NCBI GenBank assembly: GCA_943704415.1
Contig: CALSCO010000907.1
Location: 1 to 14,517, forward strand
Direction: 5' to 3'
DNA from: Parvularia atlantis
Taxonomy: Eukaryota > Opisthokonta > Rotosphaerida
Length of the DNA: 14,517 nt
The notes below the pieces were generated by a model that searched no databases, had not been told where the DNA came from, and saw only the letters and a program-made list of their open reading frames with translations. A program made the translations under genes and the position numbers. Below, in pieces: positions 1 through 10,028 of the stretch (its first letter is position 1; each line of letters begins with the position of its first letter).

Positions 1-796
1 TGTGTGCGAGCGGGGGGGGGCACCGTGTGAAAGTTGCGGTCCTTGCCGTGGCCGTCGATGAAGAACTTGGAGATGACGTCGGTGTCCTTGGGCGCGCTCT
101 TGCCGGCGTTGGGCATGAGCAGGCGCTTGAGCTCGCGCGCCTCCTCGCCCTCGTCGTCGCCCTCGTCGTCCGTGTCCTCAGCATACACGCCCTCCTGCAG
201 CGTGCCGCTCAGCGCCACCAGCCCACGAGGGCAACGACAAGCGACGCACGCGCTGGCTGCGCAGCCCGAGCAGCCCGCCGTGCTCTGCCGCGGGCGCGGG
301 CGTGGCGGGCGACGACGCTGCTGCTGCTGCCGCTGCTGCTGCTGCTGTCGCTGCCGCCGCCGTGCGCCGCGCCTTGCTCGGCCGCTCGGCGCGCGGAACG
401 GGCTCGGCCGTCGCGAGTAGCCCCGGGTGCGCGGCCGGCAGCGGCGAGTCGGTCGGGCTGGCCGCGGCGACGGCGACGATGACGACGGGGCTGGCGGGCG
501 CGGGCACGGGCGCGGGCGCGGGCGTGGGCGGCTCGCTCGGCGCGGCCACCGACAGCTTGAGCGTGATGCGCGGCTGCTGCGGAGGAGGTGGCGCGACGTC
601 CTCGCCGCCTGGCAAAGCGGTCAGCGCCTGTCTCGTTGCTCACGTGCGCACGGCACGGCGCACCGTCCGACCCGCCCGAATCGTCGCCGGCCTCGGCCGC
701 GCGCTTGCGCTTCTCCTTCTTGTCCTTCTTCTTCTTCTTGTCGCGGCGCGGCACCGTGGCCAGCGGCGGCGCGTCGCCGTCGACGTCGACCTCCAT
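1..796 (-). CDS. Partial low-complexity putative nuclear protein, unidentified
   Basis: Spliced model, minus strand: exons 796-664, 608-250 and 194 to the window edge; introns 663-609 and 249-195 (55 nt each, GTGCG donors, CAG acceptors, phases agree). The 3' end lies outside the window; a further donor (GTGCCC) may begin at 23. The protein starts with an acidic stretch, then a Lys-rich block (about residues 18-34, RRDKKKKKDKKEKRKRA) that looks like a nuclear localisation signal. A PRITLKL motif follows, then a Pro/Ala-rich linker with a poly-Ala tract, and finally an acidic segment (DTDDEGDDEGEE) leading into a better-ordered part with VISKFFIDGHGK. Lys-rich plus ITLKL-type motifs occur in chromatin-associated proteins, but I do not recognise the family. 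It is divergent from the p31comet gene with 18 bp between start codons. Confidence 0.6.
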
Positions 797-814
797 TCAC
801 CGGCAAAGTGGTCT
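797..814. promoter_or_regulatory. 18-bp divergent start-codon gap
   Basis: Only 18 bp separate the ATG of the minus-strand gene at 796 from the ATG of the p31comet homologue at 815. Any core promoter and 5' UTRs must lie inside, or be very short relative to, the opposite gene. No TATA-like element is visible in the gap. Confidence 0.5.
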
Positions 815-1632
815 ATGTCGCGCGCCGCCGTCCACGTGGTGCATGACGCGCCGCTCTCGCCAACGGCCGCGCGCGCCGTGCTCGTGCAGACGCTCGCGTA
901 CGTCCTGTTCCAGCGCGGGCAGATGCCGTGGTGCGCGAGCACGCTGCGTGACGCGATTGGCTCACGCGCAACTGTGATCCGCAGCCCGCCAGCGATGCTC
1001 GGCAAGCTGATGGCGGTGCGCGCGCATCGGAGCACGTCCGCGAGCCCGGCTTAGCCCGTGCGCGCAGGACAGCGACGAGCGCGATCGGCGGCCGCTGCAG
1101 GAGGTGCGGCGGCGGTGCAGCTCGTGTGAGACGCTGTACTGCGTCCGCAGCTCGCAGACGCAATCGCAGCGGTGCACGCGGCGCTGGCGCTGTCTGTGCG
1201 CGCTGCAAGCGCGACGACGTGGGCGTTTGTGCTCGGCGCGACCCTGACGCTGCCGCGTGAGGTCTACACGATGCAGCTGCGGCTCGGTGGCGACGACGAC
1301 GGCGACGAGCAGGCGGCCGATCGGCTCGCTCGGCACTGCATGCGCGAGCTCGTGACGCAGACGCACACCATCGAGTTCCCGCCCAGCGGTGTGTGCCGCC
1401 CGTGCTGCCCGCGTGCGCCGTAACCCATACGGACGCGCGTGCAGCACCGACGCGCGTACGCCTGCTCGTCCTCGCGCCGCGCGCCGCCATCCTGCCCGGC
1501 TTTCTGCCCAAGCAGCGGCTCGACCTGCACCGCACGCGCGCCTTTGCCGTCGCGCTCACCGTCGGGCCCGCCGCGACGGATGCCAGCGACTTGCTCTGGT
1601 ACGAAGCTACAACCCATATAGCTGCGATGTAG
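815..1632 (+). CDS. MAD2L1-binding protein (p31comet) homologue
   Basis: Exons 815-1015, 1068-1103, 1151-1388, 1445-1632 give 220 residues; introns are 52, 47 and 56 nt. p31comet is a HORMA-fold adaptor that binds closed MAD2 and, with TRIP13/Pch2, disassembles checkpoint complexes. Collinear similarity to the animal protein: an N-terminal helix with LFQRGQMPW (like the vertebrate YQRQQLPLP region); then FVLGATLTLPREVYTMQL, matching the strand that reads LLGGNALSPKEFYELDL in human; then FLPKQRLDLHRTRAFAVAL, matching the FRPKLNYRVP region; and a C-terminal LLWYEA, matching IWFQAP. The length is slightly below the human protein. The start is the first ATG after the divergent neighbour. The stop is 30 bp before the SEC22 start on the same strand. 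Family assignment rests on motif order, recalled without a search. Confidence 0.8.
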
Positions 1633-1662
1633 ACAGTTCGAGGAAGACGAGAGGTGTGGCGG

Positions 1663-2609
1663 ATGGCGGGCTTGCTGCTCACGATGATCGCGCGCGTGGC
1701 CGACGGCCTGCAGGTGCGCGCGCCCGCCCGCCCGCACACAGGCACGTGCCTGACCGTGCGCGGCACCCCCGCGCGCAGCTGTCGGCGTCCATGGAGGACG
1801 AGGTGGTGCGCGCCCGACCAACCGCCGCCGCCCGTCGAGCTGACACGTCCGCACTCGCGCGCATGCGTGCCACGCCGCAGCTCGAGCAGCAGCTCGGCGA
1901 CTACAAGCGGCAGGCCAAGGGCATCTTCCAGAGCCTCTCGTCGCAGACCGAGGCGCGCCTGTCGATCGAGAGCGGCCCCTACGTCTTCCAGTGCGTGCGA
2001 GCCGCCGTGAGCGCCGGCGCTCACGGCCGCCGCGCAGCCTCTTTGTCGAGTTTGGCGTGGCCTACATGTGCCTATGCGAGCGTGCGTACCCCAAGAAGCT
2101 GGCCTTCGCGTACCTCGATGAGATCCAGCGCGAGTTTCACGCACTGCACGGGTCGGAGGTCGTCAACGCCTCACGGCCGTACCAGTTCATCAAGTTTGGT
2201 GCGCGCCCAAACCGTGGCCCCGCGCCTGCGCCTCTCACGCGCCCACCAGACACCTTCATCCAGAAGACCAAGCGCTTGTACTGCGACACGCGCTCGCAGC
2301 GCCAGAACCTGTCCAAGTTCAACGAGGACCTGCAGGACGTCACGCGCATCATGACCACCAACATCCAGGAGGTCCTCGGGAGGGGCGAGAAGCTCGAGCG
2401 TGCGTTCTTTGGCGCGTGCACGCCCACGCTCATCGCGCGCACACGCAGACCTCACCCAAAAGTCGAGCACGCTCTCCGCCGAGTCGCGCCACTTTGTCAG
2501 GGACGCCACCAACCTCAACTGGCAGCAGCTCTACCGGCAGTACGGCCCGCTCGCCATCGTCGCCGGCGTCGTGCTGCTCGTGATCGTAGTGAGGGTGTGG
2601 TTCTGGTGA
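1663..2609 (+). CDS. SEC22: R-SNARE Sec22, ER-Golgi vesicle fusion
   Basis: Exons 1663-1713, 1779-1805, 1881-1990, 2038-2198, 2250-2399, 2449-2609 give 219 residues, close to the usual 214-220. Sec22 is the R-SNARE of ER-Golgi traffic. The N-terminal longin domain (about 1-120) carries the family start [11 protein letters not shown] and [12 protein letters not shown]. The SNARE motif follows (about 135-190), with the zero-layer Arg at residue 161 in LGRGEKL. A C-terminal tail anchor (about 199-219) ends VWFW. Exon 2 is only 27 nt (LSASMEDEV). Its donor could be 1803 or 1806, both in phase; I chose 1806 because GTGCGC fits the local consensus, which makes intron 2 75 nt, the second longest here. 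It converges on HGH1, with 76 bp between the stops. Confidence 0.95.
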
Positions 2610-2685
2610 GGGCGAGCACTTAGACGTGCGAGCAAGAGAGCTGCAAAAGTGTCCATCTATTCACGTGCGCACGCAGCCAGCGTGC

Positions 2686-4080
2686 TCACTCGACCACCTC
2701 GATCGCGTTGTCCGGCGCCTCGTCGCGGATGAGCATGTTGACGAGGCCGTCGATCGTCTCCTCGACGGGCTCGGGCAGGTCGCCCTCGCGGTGGTAGCCG
2801 CGCACCATCGGGTACTGCCGGCCTGCGGCGTGAGGCGTGCGCATACGCACTGCGCATGCGCACCACTTGCTCGTTGCGGAGGCGCTCGCGGCCGGCGCGG
2901 GTAGAGGCGAGCATGAGAAGGATCTCGAGGAGGAGGTGGCGCAGGCCGGGGTCGGTCTCGCGCTGCTTGTCGGCGGGCAGGTCGCGGATGTACTGCGGTG
3001 CCTTGGCGAGCTCCTGCGCACGACGGCGTGAGCTGCGCGTGCGCGCAACCCCGTGCATGCACAAACCTCGTCGTCGTAGTCGGAGTGGAGCGCGAGCGGC
3101 GTGAGCACGTGCTGGAGGAGCGCGTGTCGGCGCAGGAGCTTGTCGTGCACGGCCGTGTCAAAGAGGCAGTTTCTGCTCGCAAGGCGCGTGCTAAGCGGCG
3201 GCAGCGGCGATGCGGGTTGCGGCGCACTTGATGGCGGACGCGGCGCCGCCTCGCCGGACGAGGTTGGGACTGCTGAGGCTGGGGAGGAGCAGGCGCAGGA
3301 GCGGCTCGTCCGACTGCGTGAGGAGCTGGCGCGCCTCGGCAAACTGCGTGGCGTTGGCCAGGACTGAGCCGAGAAAGTGCAGGTCGGCCTTGGCGTTGTA
3401 CTGGCGCCCCATGGCGAAGGCGTGGACGAGCGCGGCGGTGGTTGCGCCAGGCGTCTTGGCGGCAATGGCGGCGTGGCTGTTGTGCAGCAGGAGGAAGCTC
3501 TCGCGGCGCTTGGTCGTGTTGGCGAGGAGCATGCACGCCATGTCGGCCATCACGGCGTCGCGGCGCTTCGTGCGTGTGTGCGCGTCAGTGCCGGCTCACG
3601 CTGCGGCGCTGAACACGCACGAGGACGGTCTCGGCCAGCCGGTCGTACGCCTCTTGCGTCTCGATGTGCTGCACGATGGCCTCGCGCGCGGTCATGTTGA
3701 TGAGCGTGCGGTACGCGTCGTGCGCGACGAGCTGCGATGCGCATGAGCCACCACACACACGCAGCGTCGGCAGGCCGCACCGGGTCGTCGCATGTGAGTG
3801 ACAGCACGATGCGCACGGCGTCCCCGTGCTCCTGGAAGAACGCGAGCGTCGCGGGCTGCGTGCTGAGCCCGACGAGGACGCCGACGGCCTCGCGGCGCGT
3901 CTAGGTTGTGCGGCGTGCTCAGCGCGAGCGAGCGTGCAGGGCGACCGCGCACGGGCGCACCTCGATCGACTGATGCCTGAGGAACTGAACGACCTGCCGC
4001 GCCAGCCAAAAGCTCAGCGGCATGACCAGCAGCGAGCGGCGGCGAGAGCGCACCTCCGCCAGCAGGTTCGCTTCCGCCAT
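2686..4080 (-). CDS. HGH1: HGH1 homologue, eEF2-folding armadillo-repeat factor
   Basis: Exons 4080-4054, 3993-3961, 3900-3781, 3731-3621, 3565-3228, 3172-3067, 3013-2864, 2814-2686 join in frame to 337 residues. HGH1 is a cytosolic armadillo-like protein that helps elongation factor 2 fold with the TRiC chaperonin (established for yeast). Hallmarks: an N-terminal helical repeat (AEANLLAE plus VVQFLRHQSIE); DMACMLLANTTK; KNCLFDTAVH, matching the family RNCCFD/NCLFD motif; and the family signature YIRDLPADKQRETDPGLRHLLLEILLML. The C-terminal part, VNMLIRDE, is also typical. The first two exons are tiny (27 and 33 nt). The last intron acceptor is taken at 2815 rather than 2823, because only that restores VYPMVRGYHREGD in phase. 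The donor at 3066 is GTTTGT and the acceptor at 3566 is AAG. Its ATG is 17 bp from the divergent NDUFAF6-like ATG. Confidence 0.93.
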
Positions 4081-4097
4081 CCAACGCAATCTCCATC
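4081..4097. promoter_or_regulatory. 17-bp divergent start-codon gap
   Basis: HGH1 (ATG at 4080-4078, minus) and the NDUFAF6-like gene (ATG at 4098, plus) are separated by only 17 bp. The next downstream in-frame ATG of the NDUFAF6-like gene (4241) would delete the conserved Asp/Gly/Tyr start of its domain. The close start therefore seems real. No promoter element can be placed here with confidence. Confidence 0.5.
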
Positions 4098-7821
<3,724 letters not shown>

Positions 7822-7878
7822 TGGTGAGACGTCAGCGCGAACAAGCGCCAATCAGCGCGCGCGCCGTTACAAACCGCG
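7822..7878. promoter_or_regulatory. Divergent PGM / BSD-HAL2-like promoter with CCAAT and CRE-like sites
   Basis: This 57-bp gap between two divergent ATGs contains GACGTCA (7828-7834), a CRE/bZIP-type half-palindrome, and GCCAATCAGCG (7847-7857), a CCAAT box. A second, inverted CCAAT (ATTGG, 7820-7824) overlaps the PGM start codon. The same 11-nt CCAAT sequence and the same GACGTCA word recur upstream of AOX. Function is inferred from the motifs only. Confidence 0.5.
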
Positions 7879-10023
7879 ATGGAACCCGTCACACTCCTCG
7901 CGCAGCGCCTCGCGCACGTCGACGCGCGGCCGGAGCTGCGCCGGGCCGTTGTCGCGCTGACGACGGTGCTGCGCGGCACGCGTGTGTGCGGCGCCCCCGT
8001 GGTTGCGGCTCACGCGGCACGGCAGGAGAGCGTCGAGACGTTCGTGGCGCCGCCCAAGACCGTCGTCAACTTTGGCAGCGGCAGCGCGTACGTGCCACTG
8101 GCGCTGACGCTGCTGCGGCTGGACCCGCGGCTGGACCACGTGCGGCTGCGCTGCGTGCCCGGGCGCGTCAAGGAGGAGGTCTTCTGGCGCAACTACCTCT
8201 CGCGCGTGTACGCGCTCGCCGTCGCCGACGAGGCCGAGAACGTGGACCCGCAGCATGACCCGGTGCGCTGCTGCTGCGTGCGCCGGACGGCTCTGCGTGA
8301 CGGCGCCGTGTGCAGATGGCCGTCTTCGCGGCCTTCCGCAATGCCGTCGCCCGCGTCGCGGCTACGGCACCCGAGCCCGAGCCGAGCGCGCCCACGCCGG
8401 AGCTAGCCGCACCTGAGCCGGCCGCGCAGGACGATGTGATGGACGTGCTGCGCCAGTTCCGCGAGGTCAGCCAGGGTGCGTCACGACACAGCACGCGGCA
8501 CGGCATCTGACGCACGCCGCGCAGCCGCCAGGCCCAAGCCGTCCGCCAACGAGCAGATGGCTGCGACCGTCGTCGACCTGCTCAAGACCGTGCTCAAGAT
8601 CCAGCAGGTGCGCGAATGGCAGCCGCCGCAGCCGCCACGTCGCTGATGCGCGTCTGCAGGCTTGGGACCGCAACCACTCGCTGGCCGTGCCGCGCGAGCC
8701 CTTGCACTATGCGCTGCAGGCGTTCCTCAACCACCAGCTCTCGTACGCGTTCCCCTCGCACCTGATCATCAACCGCCTCGACGGCATGGCGCTGCGGTGC
8801 GTCCCTGCAGGCACACAGCCAGCCATTTGCTCACGCGTGCGCAGAGGGCGAGGCGGCGTCAACGTGCGCGCGACGATGGTCGCGTTCCTCAAGCGCAACG
8901 TCGCCGGCTTCGGCTCGATGGACGACGAGGCGCTGACGGACGCGGTCGGCATCGGGCTGTACGAGGCGCGCCGCGCCTCAGCCGCACGTGTGACGTGTGT
9001 CTCACCGTGCGCCGGCGGCAGGGCGGCGACAGCGATCTGCACTTTGTGGTCAATGTCGACGCCGGCGCGTCGATGGGCGCGGCCAACGCCGTGTCGATCG
9101 CGCTCGTCGACGGTGCGGCCAAGCGCGCGCTCAGGACGTGCCGCGCTGAGCTCTCTCTCCATCTCTCTGGCGTGCGCAGTGCGCAAGGACCGCGCCGTGG
9201 TGTCGGCGGCGCTGGCGTGCGTCGAGGACGAGGGCGGTGTCGTGCGACCGATGATCTTCAAGGCGGTCGACGGCGAGGGCACGGCCGTGTGCGCGGCCGA
9301 CGCGAGCGGTGTCTGGGCAAACATGTTCACGCACATCCGCCTGCCCGACAGCCCCGTCTACGCCGACGTGGAGCTGCTTTGCCGCCTGGCCAACGGTGCG
9401 CTTCGCGGACCACCCTTACGCGCCTGTTCACGCGCACGCAGCCGACCTGTCCAAGCCCGACAAGCTCGCGGCCGTCGCGGGCGCACTCGCCGCCCTCGCG
9501 ACCGACTCGGCCACAGGCGGCTACACTGCAGTGCTGCTCGGCGCGCTGCCCGTCTATGTGCTGCCGCCACCGGCCTCGCTCGCTGCCGTCGCACCGCTGC
9601 AGAGCCTCGAACACGCGGGTGCGCTACCGCCGCCTGCTCAACGTTTGTGTGGCTCATGTGTGCGCCGTCACCAGCGGGCGTACACCTGCTGGCCGAGGCC
9701 GGCGCGCGCGTTACAGACCTGCAGCGCCGGCCGATCGTGCTGCGCGAGGGGCGGCTCATCCGCGTCAACAGCAGCGTGGTGGCCGCGCCGCCCGCGCTGC
9801 ACGACCGGCTCGTCGAGGCAGTCACAAAGGTGCGTGCGTGCGTGTGTTTGACCACGGCATGGAGCTCGCTGACGGCTCGTACGCGCAGATCCGCTGCCCG
9901 CCGCCGCTCAGCCTGACCGTGCGCGTGCGGCAACACTTTGTCGACGTGCACGCGGTGAGGCGCGCCGTGGCCGAGGCGCTCGGGTGCTCGCCGGCAGAGG
10001 TGGATGTGACGCAGGCACAGTAG
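7879..10023 (+). CDS. BSD-like domain fused to catalytically degenerate HAL2/MET22-type phosphatase domain
   Basis: Exons 7879-8262, 8316-8475, 8525-8607, 8660-8796, 8845-8965, 9022-9112, 9180-9395, 9442-9618, 9675-9829, 9889-10023 give 552 residues. Residues about 85-112 (LDHVRLRCVPGRVKEEVFWRNY) resemble a BSD/SYAP1-type domain. A Pro/Ala-rich linker (about 140-190) follows. Residues about 193-508 align collinearly with 3'(2'),5'-bisphosphate nucleotidase (HAL2/MET22): YALQ...FP, LYEGG, AVSIALVD, IFKAVDGEG, PVYVLPP, HAAG, EAGARVTD, VVAAPPALH. All metal-site motifs are altered: the GDYAAQ Asp becomes His225, GEE becomes NRL (247-249), DPIDGT becomes NVDAGA (306-311), WDHAAG becomes LEHAAG (453-458). 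It is therefore probably a pseudoenzyme. Residues 509-552 are an extra tail. The exon 5 donor at 8966 is GC. Two separate genes is the alternative reading, but the 49-nt intron at 8476 joins them cleanly. Confidence 0.7.
8966..9021 (+). other. GC-AG intron in the HAL2-like gene
   Basis: Donor GAG|GCGCGC, acceptor GGCAG, 56 nt, phase 0. It joins GIGLYE to GGDSD and so recreates the HAL2 family YEGG motif exactly. The only nearby GT donor that fits the length range (8988) gives the wrong frame. Confidence 0.7.
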
Positions 10024-10028
10024 CACGC

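Noticed and set aside
9-20. Run of G near the left edge
   Set aside because: A homopolymer in a GC-rich region, probably in an intron or coding tail of the partial gene; nothing more can be said.
813-2144. 443-codon open frame on the minus strand opposite p31comet and SEC22
   Set aside because: It is very Arg/Ala-rich with no domain, and it lies antisense to two well-supported spliced genes. High GC makes such shadow frames long.
2686-4080. HGH1 region as a frameshifted pseudogene
   Set aside because: All frame breaks and stops fall inside eight-exon-consistent introns of 49-60 nt. The spliced frame is complete and conserved.
7879-8510. A separate short BSD gene ending at 8510, with a second gene starting at the ATG near 8557
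   Set aside because: The 49-nt segment 8476-8524 has a perfect local donor, a CTGAC branch-point-like site and a CAG acceptor, and it joins the frames. A second gene would have no promoter space. It remains the main alternative to the fusion.
8662-10023. Single unspliced 453-codon frame across the HAL2-like gene
   Set aside because: The family motifs hop between all three frames at consensus introns. The long frame holds only some of them, the rest being Arg/Ala-rich shadow sequence.
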